From positions 1 through 64,000 of IMG/VR virus record IMGVR_UViG_3300043775_003095: DNA of 64,000 nt. One strand, given 5' to 3'. A program made the translations under genes and the position numbers. How positions within the stretch are numbered: position 1 is the first letter of the stretch; each line of letters begins with the position of its first letter. Source of the stretch: a virus. Below the pieces are notes generated by a model. It did not search any database. It saw nothing but the letters and a program-made list of their open reading frames with translations, and had not been told where the DNA came from. Shown here in pieces: positions 45,541 to 52,189 of the stretch.

Positions 45541-45815
45541 CCTTTCTGTTACCGAGCGGTCAACTCTTTGTACTCAATGTGCTTATTAGGCAGCGAGAGC
45601 CATAGGTGTAAATGAATCATCGTTTGCATTTACGTTTTTTGCGCTGATTGAGTCAGTCGCCTCACTGGTTGCTGTCAGGTTATTACTTGCCCTGTCGAAG
45701 CCAAATTCATCCCCGTCAGATAGCCATCACGTACATTACTGCAGAGGTGATGGGCATTTGGTGGAGATGTCGGGGGTCGAACCCGAGTCCAGAACACCTT
45801 TAGTTGTCAGTTTAC
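45541..45815 (-). ncRNA. ssrA: Two-piece (circularly permuted) tmRNA
   Basis: On the minus strand the acceptor part comes first. Its T arm is TCGGG-TTCGACC-CCCGA, its 3' acceptor strand is CATCTCC followed by ACCA, and its mature end is at 45759. A 44-nt intervening segment with a CCATCAC/GTGATGG hairpin follows. The coding part then starts at 45714 with GGGGATGAATTTGGCTTCGA. Its first seven bases pair with CATCTCC (one G-U), rebuilding the acceptor stem across the break. The tag reading frame is at 45586-45627. The resulting RNA rescues stalled ribosomes and tags their products for ClpXP-type proteolysis. The outer ends of both pieces are estimates. A phage tRNA is excluded by the 5' tmRNA signature and the tag. 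Confidence 0.94.
45586..45627 (-). other. tmRNA proteolysis-tag reading frame (ANDDSFTPMALAA)
   Basis: By alignment with the E. coli tmRNA context (GCAAAAAA...GCAAACGAC), the resume codon is the GCA at 45627-45625. The frame reads ANDDSFTPMALAA and then TAA TAA. The ALAA end is the usual degradation signal. Starting at an earlier in-frame GCA would give a longer tag with AKNVN in front; this is less likely. Confidence 0.85.
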
Positions 45816-45820
45816 AACCA

Positions 45821-45970
45821 TTATTTTTGATCTATTACTTGTCCAGACAAACCCCGCTCAATACCTTGTTGAATTTCTTTGTCAACATCGATGCCGAGTT
45901 CAGTCAATTCTTTCCTGACTTCTTTGTCAACATGCACTTCAACGGTATTTTCATTCACTTCAATCTTCAT
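45821..45970 (-). CDS. Small acidic protein upstream of tmRNA
   Basis: 49 aa (MKIEVNENTVEVHVDKEVRK at the start, ending GLSGQVIDQK). A beta strand is followed by an amphipathic helix. The stop lies a few bases upstream of the predicted tmRNA acceptor piece, so the tmRNA precursor probably shares this transcript. I do not recognise a family. The frame is intact and follows the gene at 45982 by 11 nt, which supports it being real. Confidence 0.65.
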   Translation of the reverse strand: MKIEVNENTVEVHVDKEVRKELTELGIDVDKEIQQGIERGLSGQVIDQK

Positions 45971-45981
45971 AATATTATTCT

Positions 45982-46140
45982 TTAGTCAATTAGAAACTGT
46001 GGTTTGGTTTGCTCATTCAACGACTTCTGCTGCTCCTCAAGATATCTCTTGTACTGCTCAGTTGTCATTGCATGCAAGCCAACGCAATAGCCAGTTGGAC
46101 TGCGTCCGCATGCGCATGGATATTGTTTCACTTCAGACAT
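45982..46140 (-). CDS. Small CxC/C/H metal-site protein
   Basis: 52 aa. The N-terminal motif CACGRSPTGYCVGLH (CxC-x7-C-x3-H) resembles a shortened CDGSH iron-sulfur site: Cys, Cys, Ser, Cys, Gly and His are kept in order, with one residue fewer before the third Cys. It is followed by a helix (TEQYKRYLEEQQKSL). Similar small proteins occur in aquatic phages. It may bind 2Fe-2S or zinc. The ATG is preceded by GGGAG 6 nt upstream. It is located directly after ahpD and rubredoxin in the same operon, which favours a redox function; that is inference. Confidence 0.7.
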   Translation of the reverse strand: MSEVKQYPCACGRSPTGYCVGLHAMTTEQYKRYLEEQQKSLNEQTKPQFLID

Positions 46141-46175
46141 ATTATACTCCCAATAATAGAAAAAGGTAGTATTAT

Positions 46176-46688
46176 TTAGCCAGCAAGAACTTTTGCGACT
46201 GAATTGACAACTGCAGCAATACGACCGACGTCGCGGAGTTGCTCAACTGTCATACCCTCTTTCTTGAGAGTATCATAGTGCGCCTTTACACAGAAGTGGC
46301 ATTTGCCTACGATTGAGGCAGCGAGAGAATATGCTTCAAAATTGACCTTTGAAGTGCCACCGTGATTAATAATTCCATTCATACGAAGTAATGCAGGCAA
46401 TCCTTTAAGCGCAGGATCATCAGCCATTTCAACGTATGGATACCAAACATTATTTTGAGCCATAATTGCAGCAGCAGTCAACGCAGCGTCCGCTTCCTTA
46501 CGGTCCTCGAACTCTGCGTCGATTGCTGTTGCTAATCGAGAATTACCTGCGGCAAATGCTGCTGCAAGTGCGCATCCTTGCGCAACCAATGGGTCAAGGG
46601 AACTGCGAAGTAACACTGCATCAAGATTCAACTTTGTATCTTTTGCGTAATCTGGTAGACCTTCTTTAACTACATTGACCCAATTCAT
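46176..46688 (-). CDS. ahpD: Alkylhydroperoxidase AhpD
   Basis: 170 aa. The carboxymuconolactone decarboxylase/AhpD fold ends with GKCHFCVKAHYDTLKKEGMT. Cys130, Cys133 and His137 plus Glu118 fall at the same numbering as the catalytic residues of M. tuberculosis AhpD; only the His at 132 is Phe. AhpD uses its CxxC to reduce the AhpC peroxiredoxin. The ATG overlaps the rubredoxin stop (ATGA), so the two are made together. In mycobacteria electrons come from lipoamide; here the coupled rubredoxin may be the donor. Function of the protein is well supported; the donor is a hypothesis. Confidence 0.93.
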   Translation of the reverse strand: MNWVNVVKEGLPDYAKDTKLNLDAVLLRSSLDPLVAQGCALAAAFAAGNSRLATAIDAEFEDRKEADAALTAAAIMAQNNVWYPYVEMADDPALKGLPALLRMNGIINHGGTSKVNFEAYSLAASIVGKCHFCVKAHYDTLKKEGMTVEQLRDVGRIAAVVNSVAKVLAG

Positions 46689-46837
46689 TCTTTTATCTCC
46701 TTCTCTTCAAACAAGTCTTTCTCTGAGCGACATTCTGGACATTCAAAGTCATCAGTTAAACTTTCCCAATCTCCATATCTACCGTCATACTTCCATCCGC
46801 AAATAATGCAAACATGATCGACTTGTTTGTTAGACAT
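46685..46837 (-). CDS. Rubredoxin
   Basis: 50 aa. It has two iron-binding knuckles, VCIICGWKYD and FECPECRSEKDLF, separated by the standard length with a W/L/DD pattern (GDWESLTDDFECP), as in classical rubredoxins. It binds one Fe in a Cys4 site and carries single electrons. The stop overlaps the ahpD start by 4 nt, and its ATG is 3 nt after the EF-hand gene's stop. A zinc-ribbon protein is the alternative, but the DDFECPEC pattern and the spacing favour rubredoxin. Confidence 0.88.
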   Translation of the reverse strand: MSNKQVDHVCIICGWKYDGRYGDWESLTDDFECPECRSEKDLFEEKEIKE

Positions 46838-46840
46838 AAA

Positions 46841-47089
46841 TTAAGCGTCCTTTGGTACTTCCATGCAGCGATCAAACAAATAACGTCTTGCTTGACGCAT
46901 TTCTGCATTTGTTAAAAAGCCATCACCATCCTTATCAGCACGATCAAAGAGACCCTTTGATACTGTGCAATAACGATTTACATCTTCAAATGAAACTTTG
47001 CCGTCCTTGTCAAAGTCATACTGAGCCACACGATCTTGAGCCATCGCTGGCGCAGATAACATCATCAATCCAATGATTAGTTTTTTCAT
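46841..47089 (-). CDS. Secreted EF-hand calcium-binding protein
   Basis: 82 aa. A clear signal peptide (MKKLIIGLMMLSAPAMA, cleavage before QDR) is followed by two EF-hand loops, DFDKDGKVSFED and DKDGDGFLTNAE, each with Asp/Asn at positions 1, 3 and 5 and Glu/Asp at 12. Two Cys (RYC and DRC) could form a disulfide. It would act in the periplasm or at the envelope, unlike its cytoplasmic redox neighbours. It could be a calcium sensor or an envelope-active factor; function unknown. It lies 15 nt downstream of ahpC. Confidence 0.85.
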   Translation of the reverse strand: MKKLIIGLMMLSAPAMAQDRVAQYDFDKDGKVSFEDVNRYCTVSKGLFDRADKDGDGFLTNAEMRQARRYLFDRCMEVPKDA

Positions 47090-47104
47090 TTAAGTTTCTT
47101 TCCT

Positions 47105-47689
47105 TTATTTTGAGAGAGTTGCTTCACCAACCTGACGATTGCACTGGCAAAGTTCACCCGTCTGCAAAGCATCGAGGATACGAAGTGTTTCCTCTGGATT
47201 GCGTCCGACGTTTAGATTATTCACAGTCACATGCTGAATGATATTGTCAGGATCGACAATGAATGTTGCACGAAGAGCAGCACCTGCTGGCTTGTAGAAT
47301 ACACCAAGTTGTTGAACCAGACTTTGTGTATCTTCGTCCCAAACATCTTCAAGGTCGCGTGCTGTATCAGCAAAGAACCAGCAAGTGGTTTTCTTTAGAT
47401 CTTCGTGAGCATTCTTCCATGCCAACTTACAGAACTCGTTGTCTGTTGAACCGATCAAAAGAACCGCATCGCGGTCAGCAAAGTCTGAATTCAACTTATC
47501 ATAGGCAACGATTTCTGTTGGGCAAACAAAGGTGAAGTCCTTTGGATAAAACACAACGACCTTCCACTTACCTTCAAAAGAAAGATCTGTAATCGTTTCA
47601 AAAGCATTATCTGGCGTCAATGCTCCTGGCTTGACACCAGTAACTGCGAAATTCTTTACCTTATCTCCAACTGTCTTCATTCTATTCAT
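47105..47689 (-). CDS. ahpC: AhpC-type peroxiredoxin
   Basis: 194 aa from the ATG at 47689 (GGAG 7 nt upstream). The peroxidatic Cys56 is in FYPKDFTFVCPTEIVAYDKL. A second Cys is in NEFCKLAW. The C-terminus has the CxC pair ELCQCNRQVG (Cys181, Cys183), the arrangement of mycobacterial AhpC (DELCACN), which is reduced by AhpD. It reduces H2O2 and organic peroxides. It heads an operon with EF-hand protein, rubredoxin and AhpD, so oxidant, reductant and probable donor are together. A tandem repeat precedes it (47709-47731). Confidence 0.95.
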   Translation of the reverse strand: MNRMKTVGDKVKNFAVTGVKPGALTPDNAFETITDLSFEGKWKVVVFYPKDFTFVCPTEIVAYDKLNSDFADRDAVLLIGSTDNEFCKLAWKNAHEDLKKTTCWFFADTARDLEDVWDEDTQSLVQQLGVFYKPAGAALRATFIVDPDNIIQHVTVNNLNVGRNPEETLRILDALQTGELCQCNRQVGEATLSK

Positions 47690-47708
47690 TTTCAAACTCC
47701 TGTATAAT

Positions 47709-47731
47709 GAAAACCTATACGAAACCTATAC
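47709..47731 (-). promoter_or_regulatory. Tandem direct repeat in the ahpC leader
   Basis: Minus strand: GTATAGGTTTC followed directly by GTATAGGTTTTC, an 11-12 nt direct repeat 20 nt before the ahpC ATG. TATAGG could serve as a -10, and the two copies could be an operator. No clean -35 is visible. The remaining part of the 120-nt gap (47690-47809) is AT-rich with no other gene. Confidence 0.4.
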
Positions 47732-47809
47732 ACAAACGTATATATGCAAAATGCTACTACAATTCATCGTTTTTGCGATAAATTAATTTAATCGAAATGA
47801 TAGGTAAAA

Positions 47810-48163
47810 TTAATTGATTAAATTTTGTACGATAACTGCAACTGCCAACCAAACCCAAAGAGTGTTAAATCCAACCAATGTTGGGAGAAGTTTTTCATTT
47901 GATGCCCAAATCAATGTCAAACTAGTTAGCAAAGCAAAAAAATAGAGCCACCAGATTTGTATTCCAAATACGAGCCCAGGAATAATAATGATTGCTTTTG
48001 CGAACCAACTTGCAGCCTCAACAATATTATATGGCTTCCAATATTCTCGAGTGAACCACATGTGGTAACAATCAATAATTTTTTGCCATCCTGTGAGAGC
48101 GTAGACAGTTCCGATTAAAAAAGCCCAAAGGGAAAACGTCCAAATGATTTGATCAAAAGTCAC
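47810..48163 (-). CDS. Small integral membrane protein
   Basis: 117 aa, starting with GTG at 48163, which overlaps the preceding stop (GTGA). About four hydrophobic helices are visible (IIWTFSLWAFLIGTVYALTG, AKAIIIIPGLVFGI, WWLYFFALLTSLTLIWAS, FNTLWVWLAVAVIVQ). The mid-loop YHMWFTREYWKPYN is aromatic-rich. No family is recognised. A holin-like role is possible, but four helices and position away from the hydrolase gene do not favour it. Confidence 0.68.
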   Translation of the reverse strand: MTFDQIIWTFSLWAFLIGTVYALTGWQKIIDCYHMWFTREYWKPYNIVEAASWFAKAIIIIPGLVFGIQIWWLYFFALLTSLTLIWASNEKLLPTLVGFNTLWVWLAVAVIVQNLIN

Positions 48164-48324
48164 GCCACAATCCCATACTCTTCGCGAAGAATTTTCTTGT
48201 ATGGCTTGCCTTCGATAATTAATTGCTCAACAAGTTTGAGGCGATCAGCAAGTTCAAGTTGATTGTCTTTTTGAAGAGCAATTACAACATCACGCAATTC
48301 ATCAATATTAATTGGCAGATCCAT
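48160..48324 (-). CDS. Small helical protein
   Basis: 54 aa (starts MDLPINIDELRDVVIALQKD; ends EEYGIVA). Amphipathic helices, no Cys. The stop overlaps the GTG start of the membrane protein by 4 nt, and the start lies inside the last 17 nt of the glycine-zipper gene, which supports coupled translation. Function unknown. Confidence 0.6.
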   Translation of the reverse strand: MDLPINIDELRDVVIALQKDNQLELADRLKLVEQLIIEGKPYKKILREEYGIVA

Positions 48325-48709
48325 TTAATCCATCCTCAAATGCTTGTCTTTCAAGTTCGCGTTGTTGACGTTGTAAACGAGTTACGCATCCAGCAATCCA
48401 TCGATCACGAAGATTTGAATATTGCTCATAGCGATGCGGAACTTCAGAACGACACCAGCGACGAAAATCATTTTGATCCAATCTCATAAAATCACGATGT
48501 TCATCAGAACGCAATACACGCTCACCCATACGATAACCGATAATGGCTCCAATGACTGTAGCAGCCTTTTGCCCATCACCGTCTCCAATAGTGCTGCCAA
48601 GTGCGCCGCCAGCAATTGCACCCAACACTTGTTCCGTACTTTGGGTGTTTGCGACGGTGCTTGAGAAGCCAAGAAGAAGGCTTGCAATTATAACAGGAAT
48701 ACATTTCAT
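48308..48709 (-). CDS. Exported glycine-zipper protein (17-kDa antigen-like)
   Basis: 133 aa. The N-terminal signal peptide (MKCIPVIIASLLLGFSSTVA) is followed by a glycine-zipper 2TM region (LGAIAGGALGSTIGDGDGQK, then VIGAIIGYRMGERVL) as in the bacterial 17-kDa antigen/OmpA-like accessory family. The basic C-terminal domain has two Cys (RRWC, AGC). It would sit in the inner or outer membrane. Role in infection unknown; superinfection exclusion or envelope destabilisation are guesses. Host-derived origin is plausible. Confidence 0.75.
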   Translation of the reverse strand: MKCIPVIIASLLLGFSSTVANTQSTEQVLGAIAGGALGSTIGDGDGQKAATVIGAIIGYRMGERVLRSDEHRDFMRLDQNDFRRWCRSEVPHRYEQYSNLRDRWIAGCVTRLQRQQRELERQAFEDGLNGSAN

Positions 48710-48743
48710 TTAATTCTCCAAAAGACAGATATATTGTACTACA

Positions 48744-49430
48744 TTACGCAAGCAAGGGCAAATTATTCTTGGTTCGATATGCCTCGATGTATTTCAGTAA
48801 TTCTTGCTTGTGGAGTTCTAACTCATCCTCTTTTACGACAAGAGTTTGGCAAAAGTTCGCCGTATCAACACCAATCAGAATAATGACTTGCTTGGCATCT
48901 AGACCAGTCATCTCGTAGAACATCTGGCGATAGGCAGCGGCTTGCATAAAGTAGTTGCCGATGTTTTCTTTCTTCTTGAGGCGAACGGAAGTCTTAAAGT
49001 CGATCACAGAAAGAATGCCGTTATGTTCCGCAATACAGTCTACGGTTCCAGCAAGTTTGAGTTCGTGAGAGAACAAACGATCTTCCAAGCAATGGATGTT
49101 ATTGACCTTTGCATCTATTTCTTGCTTCATTCGAACGAAAAGAGACTTGACGTTCGGCAACATTTCGAGAGAGGAGATGTCCTCATTCTTAAGATACATC
49201 TCGAGTGCTTTGTGGACGCTAGTCCCTCGAGTGGTGGCTTTGCGAGAGACTTCGTTTGCTTTGGCTTCACCGACTCTCTTGCGCCATTCTAGAATTGCTT
49301 CTTTCCCATAATCAGAAAGAACTGTCGTGACAGAAGGATACTTTTCCCCTGTTGGTGTTACATAACAGCGAGTGCCGTCGACGTTCTCTTGCAAGAGTTT
49401 GGGGAAATCATGGTGTATATGGTTAAACAT
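48744..49430 (-). CDS. PD-(D/E)XK exonuclease, RecB/Cas4-like
   Basis: 228 aa. 'PSVTTVLSDYG' and 'RGTSVHKALEMYL' are the opening motifs of the phage RecB-like/MGME1-like nuclease family. The core KLAGTVDCIAEHNGI, then LSVIDFKTS, gives the Asp...Asp-x-Lys active site, and 'YFMQAAAYRQMF' provides the downstream Gln/Tyr motif. It is likely a 5'-3' or single-strand exonuclease for recombination or host DNA breakdown. No iron-sulfur Cys cluster is seen, unlike Cas4. A good sigma70-like promoter lies upstream. Confidence 0.85.
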   Translation of the reverse strand: MFNHIHHDFPKLLQENVDGTRCYVTPTGEKYPSVTTVLSDYGKEAILEWRKRVGEAKANEVSRKATTRGTSVHKALEMYLKNEDISSLEMLPNVKSLFVRMKQEIDAKVNNIHCLEDRLFSHELKLAGTVDCIAEHNGILSVIDFKTSVRLKKKENIGNYFMQAAAYRQMFYEMTGLDAKQVIILIGVDTANFCQTLVVKEDELELHKQELLKYIEAYRTKNNLPLLA

Positions 49431-49463
49431 TATAAAGTATCTCTATCAAAACCGACATAGTCT

Positions 49464-49492
49464 ATTGTATAACAAAGTCAAGTAAAAGTCAA
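49464..49492 (-). promoter_or_regulatory. Sigma70-type promoter for the nuclease gene
   Basis: Minus strand: TTGACT (49492-49487), 17-nt spacer, TACAAT (49469-49464), about 35 nt upstream of the ATG at 49430. A second TTGACT lies within the spacer as part of an 11-nt direct repeat (ACTTGACTTT). The -35 overlaps the phoH stop codon. Confidence 0.75.
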
Positions 49493-50244
49493 GTATTTTC
49501 TTGTCTTTCGTATTTCTCAACAGCAATCAAGAAGTCCTTGACAAGACTACTGCGGACGATATCCTCTGTCGTAAACTCGATATTGGTGAACGACTTCATA
49601 GTCTTGGCAACTTCGTGGAACTTTCGAAGTCCACTCTTGTCCTTGGTATTGCGATATAAATCTGTCTGTTTGTAATCGCCACAGAAGATGATCTTAGAAC
49701 GATGACCAACACGAGTCATAATTGTTGTCAATTCTTCCCAAGTCATATTCTGACATTCGTCGACGATGATCACAGCATCATCGAAACTCATACCACGAAT
49801 GAAACTAGTAGAGATAAACTCAATACGACCGCATTCCTTCATTGCGTCATATGCATCACGACGACCAAACAGCGTATGACAGATTTGCATATATGGTTGT
49901 TCATACAAACTCATCTTTTCTTCTACGGATCCTGGAGTGAATCCAAGATCACGAGACTGAACAGCAGAGCGAACAATCACGATGCGATGAAATGGTGATG
50001 AGCGATCAAGAACTTCTTCAATTGCTTTGTAACATGCAATGAATGATTTACCAGTACCTGCTGAACCACAGAGCATCGTGAAGTAATCTCCACGAGCATA
50101 GGCTTCAAAGAATTTTGCCTGATTTGGTGTGAGTGGTTCGAACTTTTTCAATTCCGCTGCTTTGATTCGCGGTGGCTTTTTCTCCGTAGTTTCCGACGTT
50201 ATTTCGATGTAAGTGTTAGTGTTTCCATTTTTCTTCTTGCTCAA
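49489..50244 (-). CDS. phoH: PhoH-family ATPase
   Basis: 251 aa. A Walker A motif (CGSAGTGKSFIACYKAIEE), 'HRIVIVRSAVQSRDLGFTPG', Walker B 'AVIIVDECQNMTWEELTTIM' and 'SKIIFCGDYKQTDLYR' define the PhoH core. A charged, disordered N-terminal 40 residues precede it. PhoH is a predicted RNA-acting NTPase common in T4-like marine phages; its role in infection is not known. It is followed by a promoter overlapping its stop, so it ends one transcription unit. Confidence 0.94.
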   Translation of the reverse strand: MSKKKNGNTNTYIEITSETTEKKPPRIKAAELKKFEPLTPNQAKFFEAYARGDYFTMLCGSAGTGKSFIACYKAIEEVLDRSSPFHRIVIVRSAVQSRDLGFTPGSVEEKMSLYEQPYMQICHTLFGRRDAYDAMKECGRIEFISTSFIRGMSFDDAVIIVDECQNMTWEELTTIMTRVGHRSKIIFCGDYKQTDLYRNTKDKSGLRKFHEVAKTMKSFTNIEFTTEDIVRSSLVKDFLIAVEKYERQENT

Positions 50245-50251
50245 AACCCCC

Positions 50252-50581
50252 TCACTTCCCTGCTCGAGCAGCGGCTTGCTTTTTACGATGCTTTTCTAAC
50301 ACTTGATCAGTCTTAATGCGCTTGGTGTCCTTGCGCAAAACTTTATCAGCAAGAGGCGAGCGAGGATTCTGTTCAGCAATCTTGCTCATGACTTCTTTCC
50401 AAGTGTTATCGGTTTTCTTTCCTGCAAAATCACCAGTGCCACTGTAACTATACAATGGTGGTTCGCTGTAATATCTTTCTAGATGCGGATTATCTGCCTT
50501 GAACTGATCGTAGGCAGAAATAGACATTGAATGTTCTTCAAGTTTCTTTGTCTTTGTATTCACAAACTCATAAATTGGCAT
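50252..50581 (-). CDS. Small basic phage protein, FmdB-like N-terminus without cysteines
   Basis: 109 aa. It begins MPIYEFVNTKTKKLEEHSMS, resembling the start of FmdB-type zinc ribbon proteins, but the CxxC knuckles are absent. A middle tyrosine/proline-rich part (LERYYSEPPLYSYSG) and a C-terminal very basic helix (KHRKKQAAARAGK) follow. It belongs to a family common in T4-like phages with unknown function. Nucleic-acid binding is plausible from its charge. 7 nt separate it from phoH. Confidence 0.7.
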   Translation of the reverse strand: MPIYEFVNTKTKKLEEHSMSISAYDQFKADNPHLERYYSEPPLYSYSGTGDFAGKKTDNTWKEVMSKIAEQNPRSPLADKVLRKDTKRIKTDQVLEKHRKKQAAARAGK

Positions 50582-50584
50582 ATA

Positions 50585-51202
50585 TCACCCAGTGTAACGT
50601 TTGGACTTTCCATCTGGCTTCACGTGATGCGCATTAAAATTAATGTGCGGAAATTCTTTCTTCAAATCTAAAAATGACTTGAGATTTTGTTCGCTGTCGT
50701 CATAAAGAGAAACATGTTTATAATTTCCCTTTTGAATTTGATTGCGAATGATTGATGCTTTCTTATCAGCAACAGTGCCTGAAGTTTTCATATTACCTGC
50801 ACGGTGAACATGAATATTATCAATGTCGACTTTGTGCTTGCGGAAAGCATCTAGAAAACGATCTTTATCGTCGAAGTCAGCGCGAGCGGTATTGATAATG
50901 ACTTTGCCGCCAGCCTTCTTTGTTTTGTCGTGCAATTGCTTCATCTTCTGAATCATACGCTGATTTGGTTTTGATTCAGTATCGAACTTTTCTGAAGAAC
51001 GAAACTCCGAGAAGTCATAGTGATGACCATCTGGAAGTTTGTGCGTATTGTATTCTGAATTAGAAAGAGAAGCGACTTGTTTCTTTCCCTTCATCACACG
51101 GATCTTGGCAGTCGTGTGAAAAAGAGTATCGTCCACGTCGAATACATGGAGCCCATGGGCTTTCGCGGTTTCTTCTTGTAGATAATCGAGGAATTTCTTC
51201 AT
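50585..51202 (-). CDS. HAD-superfamily phosphatase
   Basis: 205 aa from the ATG at 51202 (MKKFLDYLQEETAKAHGLHV). The HAD motifs are HVFDVDDTLFHT (nucleophile Asp), KVIINTARADFDDKDRF (motif II region) and KKASIIRNQIQKG...VSLYDDSEQN (motifs III/IV). The substrate might be a polynucleotide 3'-phosphate or a nucleotide; this cannot be told. An earlier start at 51250 would overlap the upstream gene. The last codons of the upstream gene plus its stop read TATAAATA, which is probably chance. Confidence 0.8.
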   Translation of the reverse strand: MKKFLDYLQEETAKAHGLHVFDVDDTLFHTTAKIRVMKGKKQVASLSNSEYNTHKLPDGHHYDFSEFRSSEKFDTESKPNQRMIQKMKQLHDKTKKAGGKVIINTARADFDDKDRFLDAFRKHKVDIDNIHVHRAGNMKTSGTVADKKASIIRNQIQKGNYKHVSLYDDSEQNLKSFLDLKKEFPHINFNAHHVKPDGKSKRYTG

Positions 51203-51206
51203 CCTC

Positions 51207-51755
51207 TTATTTATACCACGAAGGAACCTCGCGATTGGTCCATTTAGCAAAACGTTTCTTGTAGACTCGATAATAGTTTTTATATGCAGTGATCGAGTCT
51301 CCAGGAACCTTTACATCCTCTGGCATGGCTTGTGGTGGCTCGGAAAAGATTCCAGTTCGAGGAATGTTATCAGGAGCAAAACTGAGTTTCTGAATGACTA
51401 GCGAGGACTTGTGCTGCTTATCATTTGCGCCACCATAACGATGACGATATTCCTGACAGAGTTCAGAAGCCATATTCCAGAGCCATTGATAGTGATCGAA
51501 AGACTCGCGAACCCAAATAGCCGAGGGATGATTCCAACTCACTGCATGATACATCGTACCTTCACGATACTGATCTAACTTCCAGCGATGAATCTTTCGA
51601 TTATTTTTGCTTTTGTCGAAATAGTGATTGCCATCTAGAATGCGATGAGCAGTTGACATCAATTGCGCATACTCAACGATCATCTTTACGACATGTTTGT
51701 CGCAATGCTCTTGAGCGCAGACTTTTGTATCACGATTTAGATAAAAGATATTCAT
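51207..51755 (-). CDS. Conserved phage protein, HCDKHVVKM family
   Basis: 182 aa. The N-terminus 'MNIFYLNRDTKVCAQEHCDK' followed by HVVKMIVEYAQLMSTAHRIL marks a family widespread in large phages and without assigned function that I know. Later Trp/His-rich segments (SWNHPSAIWVRESFDHYQWL, HRWKLDQYREG) and the closing AYKNYYRVYKKRFAKWTNRE are conserved-looking. The many His, Cys and Asp suggest metal binding or a nucleotide enzyme. Its ATG lies within the upstream small gene's 3' end. Confidence 0.75.
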   Translation of the reverse strand: MNIFYLNRDTKVCAQEHCDKHVVKMIVEYAQLMSTAHRILDGNHYFDKSKNNRKIHRWKLDQYREGTMYHAVSWNHPSAIWVRESFDHYQWLWNMASELCQEYRHRYGGANDKQHKSSLVIQKLSFAPDNIPRTGIFSEPPQAMPEDVKVPGDSITAYKNYYRVYKKRFAKWTNREVPSWYK

Positions 51756-51987
51756 GCGGAACCTCTAATGTTCGATCTTTCTCTTCCCAATACTCTTCAA
51801 TTGCTCGTTTAGCATATTCTAATTCAACATACTGACCGAGGATCAATTCCTCAGCAGCATTGATTGGAATCTTTGCACCCCAAACAATCGTATGAACAAC
51901 GTTGTATGCATGACCTACAATCAATCCATTGTGAGACTGATGATAGTAATGATTGTTTTTATCAGCAAGACGCCATTGACGATTCAT
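51730..51987 (-). CDS. Small hypothetical protein
   Basis: 85 aa from the ATG at 51987 (MNRQWRLADKNNHYYHQSHN); that start overlaps the upstream stop as TAATG. It has an aromatic/His-rich N-terminus, a hydrophobic middle (AYNVVHTIVWGAKIPINAAE) and an acidic helical end (EEYWEEKDRTLEV). No family recognised. It overlaps the next gene by 26 nt. Confidence 0.65.
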   Translation of the reverse strand: MNRQWRLADKNNHYYHQSHNGLIVGHAYNVVHTIVWGAKIPINAAEELILGQYVELEYAKRAIEEYWEEKDRTLEVPHEYLLSKS

Positions 51988-52169
51988 TATTTGACTCGAG
52001 TGATTAATGCACCACACTTATTTGTGTAGATGCTTGGTGAGATTTTGTTGATTCTAAATTTTCTATTGCTCATGTGATGCGCGATAGAGCGAATCGTACT
52101 CAAATGATTTTGTAATGTTAAGTTAGATTTTCGATTGATGAACGTTTGTTGTTTTGGTTCTAACGACAT
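51987..52169 (-). CDS. Small basic hypothetical protein
   Basis: 60 aa from the ATG at 52169 (MSLEPKQQTFINRKSNLTLQ). Net positive, no Cys pairs, possibly one helix and two strands (FRINKISPSIYTNKCGALIT). The only support is an intact frame, the 1-nt coupling to the next gene and the absence of another reading. The start at 52193 in the same frame is possible. Confidence 0.5.
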   Translation of the reverse strand: MSLEPKQQTFINRKSNLTLQNHLSTIRSIAHHMSNRKFRINKISPSIYTNKCGALITRVK

Positions 52170-52189
52170 TATGATCTTTGTGATATTCA

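Noticed and set aside
45758-45985. Plus-strand ORF beginning MVEMSGVEPESRTP
   Set aside because: It is the antisense of the tmRNA T arm and of a small minus-strand gene; this reading is a known artefact of tmRNA 3' ends.
47810-48163. Holin candidate
   Set aside because: Four predicted helices, no dual start and not adjacent to the cell-wall hydrolase; evidence is too weak to name it holin.
51208-51215. TATAAATA just upstream of the HAD phosphatase start
   Set aside because: It is made by the Tyr-Lys-stop codons of the preceding gene and lies too close to the start codon for a leader.
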